From contig DHOL01000032.1 in assembly GCA_002410755.1 (NCBI GenBank), forward strand, positions 3,153 through 18,903: a stretch of DNA of 15,751 bases, read 5' to 3'. How positions within the stretch are numbered: position 1 is the first letter of the stretch; each line of letters starts with the position of its first letter. This DNA is from Ruminococcaceae bacterium UBA5391 (GTDB lineage: Bacteria; Bacillota; Clostridia; Oscillospirales; Acutalibacteraceae). A program made the position numbers and the translations under genes. Under the pieces are notes generated by a model. The model was not told the origin of the DNA. It saw only the letters and a program-made list of their open reading frames with translations, and did no database searches. This document shows positions 1 to 6,826 of the stretch, in pieces.

Positions 1-30
1 AAAAATAATTTCCATAGTATTTTGGCAATG

Positions 31-55
31 ATAACCACACATAACGTGTGGTTAT
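31..55. repeat. Perfect 10-bp inverted repeat
   Basis: ATAACCACAC (31-40) and GTGTGGTTAT (46-55) are exact reverse complements around a 5-nt spacer ATAAC. No T-run follows, so it is a poor intrinsic terminator. It lies just upstream of AT-rich sequence (TATATAAATATTC, 53-65) that could hold a -10 box, so an operator for a dimeric regulator is possible. The upstream gene is outside the window, so its owner is unknown. Confidence 0.6.
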
Positions 56-88
56 ATAAATATTCTTTACAAAAGGTGATGATGTTTT

Positions 89-139
89 ATGAAAAACATT
101 ATGGATAATCCAATCTCACGGAGAGTGACTATACTTTAG
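89..139 (+). CDS. Possible 16-aa leader peptide ORF
   Basis: ATG at 89 opens a 16-codon ORF (MKNIMDNPISRRVTIL) ending with TAG at 137-139. An AAGGTGATG ribosome-site-like stretch (73-81) lies 7 nt before the start. The ORF overlaps the first of three mutually complementary segments that precede the acetyltransferase start, which is the layout of a translational-attenuation leader. The peptide resembles no leader I recognise. It could equally be chance, since 16 codons carry little statistical weight. Confidence 0.35.
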   Translation: MKNIMDNPISRRVTIL

Positions 140-159
140 CTCTCCGTAAACTAGGAGAG
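118..159 (+). promoter_or_regulatory. Switchable leader hairpins masking a ribosome site
   Basis: Segment 1 ACGGAGAG (118-125) is exactly complementary to segment 2 CTCTCCGT (140-147). Segment 2 is also complementary to segment 3 GGAGAG (154-159), which is the core of the Shine-Dalgarno sequence AGGAGAG (153-159) of the GNAT gene. Pairing 2:3 would hide the ribosome site and pairing 1:2 would expose it. Segment 1 lies inside the short upstream ORF, and segment 2 begins one base after its stop codon, so ribosomes on the leader could decide which pair forms. The 20-bp dyad 140-159 could instead be a MerR-type operator. The pairing is seen; the regulation is inferred. Confidence 0.4.
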
Positions 160-166
160 AGAGAAT

Positions 167-625
167 ATGAACGACAAAATTGTTTTACTACCGGTGGTAT
201 TTGGAAGTGATTTGTGGGAAAAACTCACTGAATATGCTGATGCCTGTTCTTGGAATGCTGGAAAAAGCCTTGCGAAGCAAATGCGGGCGAATGATTTTTG
301 CGATTGGGAACGGGTCTTTGTCGCTTTGGTTGATGATAGTATCGTTGGATGTTGCACATTGGCTAAAAAAGACTGTATCCCTGATGTCCCCTATACACCG
401 TATATTGGTTATATATTTGTAGGGGAACAATATCGTGGGAAACGCCTAAGTGAAAAATTAATTAATTTTGCGTTGAGATATGCAAAAGAGCAGGGCTTTG
501 ACAGGGTATATCTTGTGAGTGATCATGTTAATCTTTATGAAAAATATGGATTTGTAAAAGTTGATCAAAAACCAGCTCCATGGAATCCAGATAAAATAGA
601 AACGATTTTCATGCACGTTTCATAA
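167..625 (+). CDS. GNAT-family N-acetyltransferase
   Basis: This 152-aa protein is probably a cytosolic acetyl-CoA-dependent acyltransferase of the GNAT superfamily; the substrate is unknown. Motif A, the pyrophosphate-binding loop, is seen as Q88-Y-R-G-K-R93 after the strand IGYIFV. The C-terminal GNAT element NLYEKYGF is at 122-129, after the strand VYLVSD. Length is normal for a single-domain GNAT. The ATG at 167 sits 7 nt after AGGAGAG (153-159). Codon use is clearly more AT-rich than in the genes from 1122 onward, for example runs of aaa, tta and gat codons, which together with the adjoining topB remnant suggests acquired DNA. It stands alone, with no gene following on the same strand for about 500 bp. 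Stand-alone GNATs of this size include antibiotic-modifying and general detoxifying enzymes, but nothing here identifies the target. Confidence 0.85.
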   Translation: MNDKIVLLPVVFGSDLWEKLTEYADACSWNAGKSLAKQMRANDFCDWERVFVALVDDSIVGCCTLAKKDCIPDVPYTPYIGYIFVGEQYRGKRLSEKLINFALRYAKEQGFDRVYLVSDHVNLYEKYGFVKVDQKPAPWNPDKIETIFMHVS

Positions 626-1045
626 GGCTATGAGCATTACATAAATTTGGACTGTCAGCAGCTCAAAGTAAATCACTGCTACTGTGTAGGGGTAATTGAA
701 AAATTGGTTGTTCTTTTTTTATGTCCGCATGAAAAGAGAAAAAATTGAAACTTGTAATCAACGAAAAACCCTCGGTTGCCCCAGGCATCGCCGCTGTGAT
801 TGGCAGTGCGGACAAAGTAGTGTTTTCCGTCTCTGCCTGCCGGAAACCGATGAGTTTTACATTTCCAGGCCTTTTTACGAAGCTGAATCCCGTGAATTCC
901 CGACCAGCGTGCTGAAAAACGTTTATAGACTCGCTGGGGGGAGTTAAAGTTTCCTTTACAGAAAAGCATAACCCAGCTCGCTTGCTGGCATGGGCGAAAG
1001 CTGAACCTTTTGCTTTGCGGAAGAAGGCTGACTTTTGCCGAAAAC
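626..1045. other. Decayed intergenic region between GNAT and tkt
   Basis: About 420 bp without an intact gene. Short ORFs are open on both strands (696-947 plus; 663-1061 and 679-969 minus), but none has a convincing ribosome site together with a recognisable product. The plus frame that starts with a topB-like segment (745-816) runs to TGA at 913-915, then stays open again from 916 to TAG at 1084-1086 with ordinary codon use. This looks like gene debris, possibly from more than one source. No clear terminator for the GNAT gene is visible. Confidence 0.55.
745..915 (+). pseudogene. Remnant of a DNA topoisomerase III N-terminus (topB fragment)
   Basis: Reading from TTG at 745, the first 20 or so residues are (M)KLVINEKPSVAPGIAAVIG, closely matching the start of bacterial topoisomerase III (typically MKLVIAEKPSVA-x-x-IAAVIGA), the first strand of the TOPRIM domain with its catalytic Glu in the EKPS motif. 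After about position 816 the similarity stops, and the expected GYLVSWCVGHL-like continuation is missing in all three frames. The frame hits TGA at 913-915. A full topB is about 600-700 codons, so this is a small broken piece. Many Firmicute integrative elements carry a topB, so it may be the scar of a lost element. The family match is from memory of the motif; where the remnant ends is uncertain. Confidence 0.55.
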
Positions 1046-1074
1046 TTGAATCATACAGCAAAATATTCTATAAT
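1046..1074 (+). promoter_or_regulatory. Sigma-A promoter of the transketolase operon
   Basis: TTGAAT (1046-1051), a 17-nt spacer, and a perfect TATAAT (1069-1074). Transcription would start near 1081, giving a leader of about 40 nt before the ATG at 1122. Confidence 0.8.
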
Positions 1075-1121
1075 AACGGGGAATAGGAGCTTTCAAATCC
1101 GAAACGATTCAGGAGGCTAGA

Positions 1122-1967
1122 ATGGAAAAATCAGAAGAAAAAGCGCTGCAAATTGCAGCGTGCAAAATTCGTTTAGGCGCTGTGGAGAGCGTCTGGAGTG
1201 CAAAATCCGGCCATCCGGGCGGTGCGCTTTCCGCTGCGGATATCATAGCATATCTTTACTTTAAGGAAATGCATGTGAATCCTTCAGATCCTAAAAATGC
1301 AGACCGCGACCGGTTTGTGCTTTCCAAAGGACATAGCTGCCCAGCCCTTTATGCCGCGCTGGCACTTAAGGGATATTTTGCGTGGGATGAGCTGAGAAAG
1401 TTCCGCCATATTGGTGCGCTTCTCCAGGGGCATCCAAACATGAAGGAGACTCCAGGTATTGACATGAGCACTGGCTCTTTGGGCCAGGGCGTTTCCGCTG
1501 CCTGCGGGATTGCCCTTGCGGGCAAAATGGACGGTAAGGCCTACCGCGTTTACAGTATGCTCGGTGACGGCGAGATTGATGAAGGGGAAGTATGGGAGGC
1601 TGCCATGTTTGCAGCGCACCATAAACTGGACAATCTCTGCCTGATTGTCGACTGGAATGGCTTACAGATTGACGGTACCATTGAAGAGATTGCCGGTCCG
1701 GAACCGATTGACGAAAAGTACCGTGCATTTGGCTTTGATGTTCAGACAATCGACGGCCACAAATTTGATGCTATAGAGAAAGCTTTTGCCCATGCGAAGA
1801 CCGTTAAGGACAAGCCTAGTGCCATAATTGCAAAAACTGTCAAAGGCAAGGGGGTTTCCTATATGGAGAATGCTGTCGGTTGGCATGGGAAAGCTCCAAA
1901 CGATGAGCAGTATGAGATTGCAAAAAGTGAACTGACCGCAGAGCTGGCCAGACTGGAGGCGGAATAA
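1122..1967 (+). CDS. Transketolase, N-terminal subunit
   Basis: This 281-aa subunit is the thiamine-diphosphate pyrophosphate-binding half of a split transketolase. The enzyme moves two-carbon ketol units between sugar phosphates in the non-oxidative pentose phosphate pathway, in the cytosol. Seen in order: SGHPGGALS (29-37, with His31), SKGHSCPALYA (68-78, His71), GSLGQGVS (118-125), and the ThDP/metal motif GDG (148-150) through DWNGLQIDG (177-185, Asn179). The TKC half is absent and is supplied by the next gene. The start is fixed by AGGAGG at 1111-1116, 5 nt before the ATG, and by the promoter at 1046-1074. The stop TAA directly abuts the ATG of the second subunit, so the two are translated in tandem. 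Split transketolases are common in Firmicutes and archaea. DXP synthase is excluded by length and by the two-gene layout. Confidence 0.95.
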   Translation: MEKSEEKALQIAACKIRLGAVESVWSAKSGHPGGALSAADIIAYLYFKEMHVNPSDPKNADRDRFVLSKGHSCPALYAALALKGYFAWDELRKFRHIGALLQGHPNMKETPGIDMSTGSLGQGVSAACGIALAGKMDGKAYRVYSMLGDGEIDEGEVWEAAMFAAHHKLDNLCLIVDWNGLQIDGTIEEIAGPEPIDEKYRAFGFDVQTIDGHKFDAIEKAFAHAKTVKDKPSAIIAKTVKGKGVSYMENAVGWHGKAPNDEQYEIAKSELTAELARLEAE

Positions 1968-2915
1968 ATGGCTGAAATGGTGAAAAAGGCAACCCGTGAA
2001 AGTTATGGCCTTGCGCTTACGGAGCTTGGTGACAAATATCCGAATCTGGTTGTCCTTGATGCAGACCTTGCGGAAGCAACCAAAACTATTTTTTTCAAAA
2101 GAAAATTTCCAGATCGCTTTATTGACTGCGGCATTGCCGAATGTAATATGATTGGTGTAGCGGCAGGCCTTGCAGCCTCCGGTAAAATACCATTTGCGAA
2201 TTCATTTGCCATGTTTTCTGCTGGTCGTGCATTTGAACAGGTGCGCAATTCTGTTGGTTATCCGCATCTTAATGTAAAAATTGGCGGTTCTCATGCCGGC
2301 ATCTCCGTCGGGGAAGATGGGGCAACTCATCAGTGTCTGGAAGACCTTGCGCTGATGCGTACGATTCCGGGTATGGTGGTGCTGAATCCGGCAGACCACT
2401 ATGAGATGCAGGCAGCCGTCAGAGCAGCTGCGGCCTATCAGGGCCCTGTTTATATCCGCCTTGGCCGTCTTGCCGTTGAAAGCTTCAACAATAATGATGA
2501 CTATCATTTTGAGATTGGCAAGGGTATTACCCTGCGCGACGGCAAAGACATCACGGTCATAGCAACAGGCCTGATGGTGTCCCGTGCCTTGGAAGCAGTC
2601 AAGGACTTGGAAAAGCAGGGGATTGACGCACGGCTTATCAATATTCATACTCTGAAGCCGCTCGACCGTGAGCTGATTGTAAAAGCTGCGCGCGAAACGG
2701 GTAAGGTTGTGACTGTTGAAGAGCACAATGTGATTGGGGGCTTAGGTGACGCTGTCTGTAGCGTCCTCTGTGAAGAGTGTCCCACTCCTGTGGTAAAAAT
2801 CGGCGTGAATGACGTGTTTGGCCATTCCGGGCCTGCACTTGATTTGCTGGAAGAGTTTGGCCTGTGTGCGTCCCATATTGAAAAAGTTGTTAAGGAATTT
2901 CTCGCAAGAAAGTAA
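1968..2915 (+). CDS. Transketolase, C-terminal subunit
   Basis: This 315-aa subunit carries the pyrimidine-binding and C-terminal transketolase domains, and completes the active site with the product of the gene before it. Visible marks are FIDCGIAECNMIGVAAGLA (51-69; Glu58 is the family's conserved ThDP-activating Glu), SFAMFSAGRAFEQVRN (79-94), and the loop GEDGATHQ (115-122). The C-terminal domain, about 190-315, includes the conserved TVEEHNVIGGLGDAV stretch. The start ATG follows the upstream TAA with zero spacing; its ribosome site GGAGG (1955-1959) lies inside the upstream coding sequence, 8 nt before the ATG, favouring equal synthesis of both subunits. The operon ends in the hairpin at 2967-3008. 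Confidence 0.95.
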   Translation: MAEMVKKATRESYGLALTELGDKYPNLVVLDADLAEATKTIFFKRKFPDRFIDCGIAECNMIGVAAGLAASGKIPFANSFAMFSAGRAFEQVRNSVGYPHLNVKIGGSHAGISVGEDGATHQCLEDLALMRTIPGMVVLNPADHYEMQAAVRAAAAYQGPVYIRLGRLAVESFNNNDDYHFEIGKGITLRDGKDITVIATGLMVSRALEAVKDLEKQGIDARLINIHTLKPLDRELIVKAARETGKVVTVEEHNVIGGLGDAVCSVLCEECPTPVVKIGVNDVFGHSGPALDLLEEFGLCASHIEKVVKEFLARK

Positions 2916-2966
2916 AATGAAATTTTTCTGAGATTGAGATATAGTTCAGTTCCAAATTGAAAAAGC

Positions 2967-3008
2967 ATAAAATGCCGGAGGCAAACTGAATTGCCTCCGG
3001 CATTTTAT
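2967..3008. terminator. Bidirectional terminator between tkt and mntP
   Basis: A perfect 18-bp stem: ATAAAATGCCGGAGGCAA (2967-2984), loop ACTGAA (2985-2990), and the complement at 2991-3008. The GC core is flanked by A4 on the left and T4 on the right, so it can end transcription from both the plus-strand tkt operon and the minus-strand mntP. The mntP stop codon (3005-3007) lies inside the outer stem. Confidence 0.9.
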
Positions 3009-3592
3009 ATTGGGAAATAATGCTCAAGAAAAATCCGTAGGCCAATCACAATCAGCACACATCCGCCGACAACCTCAGCACGTCCGGCAAGAATGGAGCC
3101 AAATTTTTTGCCGATGTAGATACCTGCAAAGCAGATTACAAATGTAATCAGACCAATCAGTACAACAGAGATAACCATTCGGCAAGGTGTCGATGCGCCG
3201 ACGGCGGAGGGAAGAATCACACCGGTTGCAAGCGCGTCAATACTCGTGGCAACGGCCAGTGTCAGCAATGTTTTTGTCGGAATGTCTTTCTGGCGAACCG
3301 GCGGAAGATTCTCTTTTTTCTTTTTCCGTGATTCTGCAATCATGCTGATTCCAATATAAGAAAGGAGAATCAGTGCAACCCAGTGGGCAACGGAGTTGAT
3401 AATTGCTTCACCCGCTTTGCCGATGAGCCATCCGGCCATTGGCATGAGGCACTGGAAGAGGCCGAAGCAGAATGCAATCCGGAACGCAAAACGGGGTGTT
3501 ACGCGCTTTGTGACGGCCCCGTTTGTGATGCTGACTGCGAAAGCGTCCATAGCGAGGCCGACTGCAATGCCGCAGAGAGAAATGTAATCCAT
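3005..3592 (-). CDS. mntP: Manganese efflux pump MntP
   Basis: This 195-aa integral membrane protein of the MntP (DUF204) family exports Mn(II). About six hydrophobic helices form two repeats, each with the family Asp motif: GLAMDAFAVSI (12-22, Asp16) and ATSIDALATG (115-124, Asp119). A basic loop (SRKKKKENLPPVRQK, 88-102) separates the halves. A start at 3598 (MLMDY) is possible, but GGAGG (about 3599-3604) touches that codon; the second ATG at 3592 has normal spacing and is preferred. The gene has its own consensus promoter (3624-3652) and is divergent from the carboxypeptidase gene. The predicted leader is only about 25 nt, too short for the yybP-ykoY manganese riboswitch that controls many mntP genes. 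The stop lies in the shared terminator hairpin. Confidence 0.93.
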   Translation of the reverse strand: MDYISLCGIAVGLAMDAFAVSITNGAVTKRVTPRFAFRIAFCFGLFQCLMPMAGWLIGKAGEAIINSVAHWVALILLSYIGISMIAESRKKKKENLPPVRQKDIPTKTLLTLAVATSIDALATGVILPSAVGASTPCRMVISVVLIGLITFVICFAGIYIGKKFGSILAGRAEVVGGCVLIVIGLRIFLEHYFPI

Positions 3593-3623
3593 GAGCATCC
3601 TCCGAGAAAGTTATTTGAACAAA

Positions 3624-3652
3624 ATCATATCTGTGACGGAGAAGATTGTCAA
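3624..3652 (-). promoter_or_regulatory. Sigma-A promoter of mntP
   Basis: On the minus strand, TTGACA (3652-3647), a 17-nt spacer, and TATGAT (3629-3624). Transcription would start near 3617, leaving about 25 nt before the start at 3592. Confidence 0.8.
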
Positions 3653-3717
3653 GGCGTTTATGGATAGAACCGTGCCGACCGGCATAATTATTAAATATGA
3701 AACTGGAGGTGCCGGAT

Positions 3718-4866
3718 ATGAGGTTCAAAAAGCTGTCGGCTTGCCTGCTTGCGGCCGCCATTGTAGTTTCCTGTGTCCCAATGGGCGCTGCCGCCCTTTC
3801 CGCAGATGAGGTTAAGGCTCCCTCTGCTGCACTGATGGAGGCTCAGACAGGCAAAATTCTTTTTGAAAAGGACCCGCACGAAAAACGTGCCTGCGCATCC
3901 ATTACAAAAGTGATGACGCTGCTGCTCGTTATGGAAGCGCTGGATTCGGGAAAAATCAGTCTGACGGACAAAGTTTCGGTCAGTGAACATGCTGCGTCCA
4001 TGGGCGGTTCCCAAATCTGGCTCAAACCGGGTGAAGTGATGTCGGTTGATGATCTTCTGAAAGCAACCGTGATTGCGAGTGCAAACGACTGTGCCGTAGC
4101 CCTTGGGGAATATGTTGCGGGCAGCGAAGAGGAATTTGTTGCGCAAATGAATCAGAAGGCAAAGCTCCTTGGCATGAACGATACTACATTCAAAAACTGC
4201 TACGGGCTTGATGAGGATGGTCATGTCACTTCGGCACATGATGTAGCGCTGATGTCGCGTGAACTAATTAAGCATCCGAAGATTTATAATTATACGAAAG
4301 TCTGGATGGATTATCTGCGCGACGGCAAAACCCAGCTTACCAATACAAATAAGATGCTGAAAACCTATAAAAACATTACAGGCCTGAAAACAGGGACGAC
4401 GGGGAAAGCGGGAAGCTGTATGGTGGCAACGGCGCAGCGTGGCGGAGTCAGCCTGATTTCTGTCGTTTTGGGTTGCCAGGACACAAAAACGCGCTTTTCC
4501 AGTGCCGCGTCCCTGCTGGATTATGGATTTGCAAACTGGTCTGTGGCCCAGCCTGCAATTCCACAAAAAGCTTTTCAGAATGTTGAAATCAAAAACGGTA
4601 TGCAACCGTCTGTGCAGACGGAAGTGGACTCTGCCGAAAGTATCCTTGTGCCGAAAGGAAAGACGGGGGCAGTAAAATACCAGATCAATATGCAGCCGGT
4701 GCCAACGGCACCTGTAAAAAAAGGCCAGGTGCTAGGGAAGGTAGCCTGCGTGTTGGACGGGAAAACCTTGCAGGAATACCCGATTCGTGCAAAAAATTCT
4801 GTTGAGAAAATTACATTCCAGTCGGTATTTCTGCTCCTTTTCCGCCGCCTTGTGATGGCCGCCTGA
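3718..4866 (+). CDS. Serine-type D-Ala-D-Ala carboxypeptidase (DacA/DacF-like)
   Basis: This 382-aa penicillin-binding protein of peptidase family S11 trims the terminal D-Ala of peptidoglycan stem peptides outside the membrane. A signal peptide is seen: basic RFKK, a hydrophobic core at 7-24, and probable cleavage after about 26-29 (GAAALSA). The three active-site motifs are SITK (61-64, nucleophile Ser61), SAN (121-123) and KTGT (224-227). A PBP5-type C-terminal domain fills about 275-360. The tail FLLLFRRLVMAA is hydrophobic and basic, consistent with the membrane anchor of this family. The ATG at 3718 has GGAGG (3705-3709) 8 nt upstream; an earlier in-frame ATG at 3697 precedes that site and is unlikely. 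No clear -35/-10 pair was found in the short divergent region with mntP, although AT-rich sequence at 3684-3697 could supply a -10. No terminator is visible after the stop. Confidence 0.93.
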   Translation: MRFKKLSACLLAAAIVVSCVPMGAAALSADEVKAPSAALMEAQTGKILFEKDPHEKRACASITKVMTLLLVMEALDSGKISLTDKVSVSEHAASMGGSQIWLKPGEVMSVDDLLKATVIASANDCAVALGEYVAGSEEEFVAQMNQKAKLLGMNDTTFKNCYGLDEDGHVTSAHDVALMSRELIKHPKIYNYTKVWMDYLRDGKTQLTNTNKMLKTYKNITGLKTGTTGKAGSCMVATAQRGGVSLISVVLGCQDTKTRFSSAASLLDYGFANWSVAQPAIPQKAFQNVEIKNGMQPSVQTEVDSAESILVPKGKTGAVKYQINMQPVPTAPVKKGQVLGKVACVLDGKTLQEYPIRAKNSVEKITFQSVFLLLFRRLVMAA

Positions 4867-4909
4867 GTCCCACAGGATTTGTCTGGCAAAAGAAAAATGA
4901 GCTTCCTCC

Positions 4910-4938
4910 TTGAAAAGCATGTCCCAATACGGTACAAT
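4910..4938 (+). promoter_or_regulatory. Sigma-A promoter of pgi
   Basis: TTGAAA (4910-4915), a 17-nt spacer, and TACAAT (4933-4938). Transcription would start near 4945. The longer in-frame start at 4910 lies in the -35 box, so translation from it is ruled out for this transcript. Confidence 0.8.
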
Positions 4939-4978
4939 AGACTTGGTTTTACAAATCAGCAATCAGGAGGAAATCATT

Positions 4979-6319
4979 ATGTCAATTCGGCTCGATACCA
5001 AGTATCTTTCCGATTTTATCGGCGAGGACGAATTTGCTGCCATGGCGCCGCAAGTGCGTCTTGCCCATGATACGCTTATGTCTGGAACCGGCCTTGGAAA
5101 CGACTTCCTTGGGTGGGTTTCTCTCCCGGAAAATTACGACAAAGCGGAATTTTCCCGTATTCAGGCTGCCGCGAGGAAAATACGCTCTGATTCCAAGGTG
5201 TTCATTGTCATTGGGATTGGCGGCTCTTATCTCGGTGCAAGAGCGGCGATCGAATTTGCTTGTTCTCAGAACTATAATGCCTTGAAAAAGGAGACACCGG
5301 AAATCTATTTTGTCGGCAACAGCATCAGCTCTACAACCCTTGCGGATGTCTTGGAAATCTGCGGTGACAGGGATGTTTCCGTCAATGTGATTTCTAAATC
5401 CGGCACAACGATGGAACCATCCATTGCGTTCCGCGTGTTCCGTAACTTCCTTGAGAAAAAATATGGCAGAGCCGGCGCTGCAAAGCGTATTTACTGCACA
5501 ACGGACAAGGCCCGCGGCACACTTAAGGCCCTTGCAACACGTGAGGGCTATGAGACATTTGTGGTTCCGGATGATGTGGGCGGCCGCTACTCCGTCCTTA
5601 CGGCTGTCGGTCTGCTGCCGATTGCTGTGGCAGGTGCCGATATCAATGCTTTAATGGAAGGCGCAGCAACTGCTGAAAAGGAATTCAGCAACCCGGAGCT
5701 TGAGAAAAATGACTGTTACCGCTATGCAGCAATCCGCAATATCCTTTACCGCAAGGGCAAGGAAATTGAAATCCTCGTCAGTTATGAACCCCGGTTCCAG
5801 ATGATGTGTGAATGGTGGAAGCAGCTTTTCGGTGAAAGCGAAGGTAAAAATAATAAAGGGCTTTTCCCGGCTTCCTGCATTTTCTCAACCGACCTGCATT
5901 CAATGGGTCAGTATATCCAGCAGGGCAGGCGCAGCCTGATAGAAACGACCGTTTTGTTTGATAAGCCCGTTAAAGAGCTTACAATCGGGAGTGATACCGA
6001 TAATGCAGACGGCCTGAACTTTCTTGCCGGGAAGACAATGGCTTTTGTCAATAAAAAGGCGTTTGAGGGAACCGTTCTTGCCCATACGGATGGCGGCGTA
6101 CCGAATACTGTTATTCATGTCCCTGATTTTTCAGAGAAATCTCTCGGTGAACTGATTTATTTCTTCGAGAGAGCATGCGCTGTTTCCGGCTATCTGATGG
6201 GGGTTAACCCATTTAATCAGCCTGGAGTGGAAAGCTATAAGAAAAACATGTTTGCCCTTCTCGGTAAACCGGGATATGAGGGGGAAAAGGCCGCTTTGGA
6301 AGCACGTCTTGGAAAGTAA
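4979..6319 (+). CDS. pgi: Glucose-6-phosphate isomerase
   Basis: This 446-aa cytosolic enzyme interconverts glucose 6-phosphate and fructose 6-phosphate. The SIS-type sugar-binding motifs are [11 protein letters not shown] (79-89) and [10 protein letters not shown] (139-148). Both PGI signatures are present: [14 protein letters not shown] (198-211) and the C-terminal [20 protein letters not shown] with its catalytic Lys. The conserved ESEGKNNKG segment supplies the catalytic Glu, and STDLHSMGQ a conserved His. Length is normal for the roughly 450-aa Gram-positive form. AGGAGG (4965-4970) lies 8 nt before the ATG at 4979, and the promoter at 4910-4938 rules out longer starts. It neighbours a transketolase operon two genes upstream, a loose central-carbon grouping. 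Confidence 0.97.
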   Translation: MSIRLDTKYLSDFIGEDEFAAMAPQVRLAHDTLMSGTGLGNDFLGWVSLPENYDKAEFSRIQAAARKIRSDSKVFIVIGIGGSYLGARAAIEFACSQNYNALKKETPEIYFVGNSISSTTLADVLEICGDRDVSVNVISKSGTTMEPSIAFRVFRNFLEKKYGRAGAAKRIYCTTDKARGTLKALATREGYETFVVPDDVGGRYSVLTAVGLLPIAVAGADINALMEGAATAEKEFSNPELEKNDCYRYAAIRNILYRKGKEIEILVSYEPRFQMMCEWWKQLFGESEGKNNKGLFPASCIFSTDLHSMGQYIQQGRRSLIETTVLFDKPVKELTIGSDTDNADGLNFLAGKTMAFVNKKAFEGTVLAHTDGGVPNTVIHVPDFSEKSLGELIYFFERACAVSGYLMGVNPFNQPGVESYKKNMFALLGKPGYEGEKAALEARLGK

Positions 6320-6330
6320 TGACGGTAGGA

Positions 6331-6359
6331 CTGACGCCTGCGGGCGGAATTATTATAAC
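6331..6359 (+). promoter_or_regulatory. Possible weak promoter before the P-loop gene
   Basis: CTGACG (6331-6336), a 17-nt spacer, and TATAAC (6354-6359). A start near 6366 would fall within the ribosome site AGGAGG (6364-6369), which argues against it. Read-through from pgi is the simpler explanation for expression. Confidence 0.25.
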
Positions 6360-6377
6360 TTACAGGAGGAGATCAGC

Positions 6378-6794
6378 ATGATAAACCTCATTATCGGCAA
6401 AAAGGGATCAGGAAAAACAAAGCGCCTCATTGAACATGCAAACGAAGAGGCAAGTAAATCTTCGGGAAATGTCGTTGTCATTGAAAAGGGGAACCACCTT
6501 ACTTATGATATCTCGCATGATGCTCGCCTGATTGATATTGATTCCTATGGGATTGAAGGGGCGGATGCACTGGGAGGATTTCTCTGTGGCGTCTGCGCTG
6601 CGAACTATGATATTACGGATATCTTCGTTGATTCCACTATGAAAATTATCGGCCATGATATCCCGGTTCTAACAGCTTTCCTGAAAAAGATGAGCAGGCT
6701 TTCCGTATTGGCAAACACGAAAATTACTCTTTTAATTTCGGCAGATCCCTCAGAACTTCCAGACGAGATTAAGGCAATTTCCAAAGCTATCTGA
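6378..6794 (+). CDS. Small P-loop NTPase-like protein of unknown function
   Basis: This 138-aa protein begins almost at once with a Walker A motif, GKKGSGKT (7-14), after the strand INLII. A strand ending in Asp, TDIFVDST (about 103-110), is the likely Walker B, and the strand ITLLISAD (116-123) with PSELP after it resembles the strand before a sensor region. It is therefore a nearly bare nucleotide-binding core with no visible partner domain, membrane helix or metal site. The ATG at 6378 has AGGAGG at 6364-6369, 8 nt upstream; the longer frame from 6252 overlaps the end of pgi and is rejected. It lies 58 bp after pgi on the same strand, probably cotranscribed. I do not recognise the family. 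A thymidine-kinase-like or AAA-type core are possibilities, but neither is supported by further motifs. Confidence 0.8.
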   Translation: MINLIIGKKGSGKTKRLIEHANEEASKSSGNVVVIEKGNHLTYDISHDARLIDIDSYGIEGADALGGFLCGVCAANYDITDIFVDSTMKIIGHDIPVLTAFLKKMSRLSVLANTKITLLISADPSELPDEIKAISKAI

Positions 6795-6826
6795 TTTTTT
6801 CCATTGCTGGGCAGTTAGGATAGCAT

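Noticed and set aside
696..947. 83-aa plus-strand ORF
   Set aside because: It is in a different frame from the topB-like sequence and resembles no family. Its Cys/Arg-rich stretches look like an out-of-frame reading.
663..1061. 132-aa minus-strand ORF across the GNAT-tkt gap
   Set aside because: No ribosome site or recognisable domain was found. It runs antisense to the topB-like segment and overlaps the tkt promoter.
2202..2726. 174-aa minus-strand ORF inside the transketolase C-subunit
   Set aside because: It is a shadow of a gene with clear domain content on the other strand.
4910..4978. 23-aa extension of Pgi
   Set aside because: It begins in the -35 box of the pgi promoter, and a strong AGGAGG precedes the ATG at 4979.
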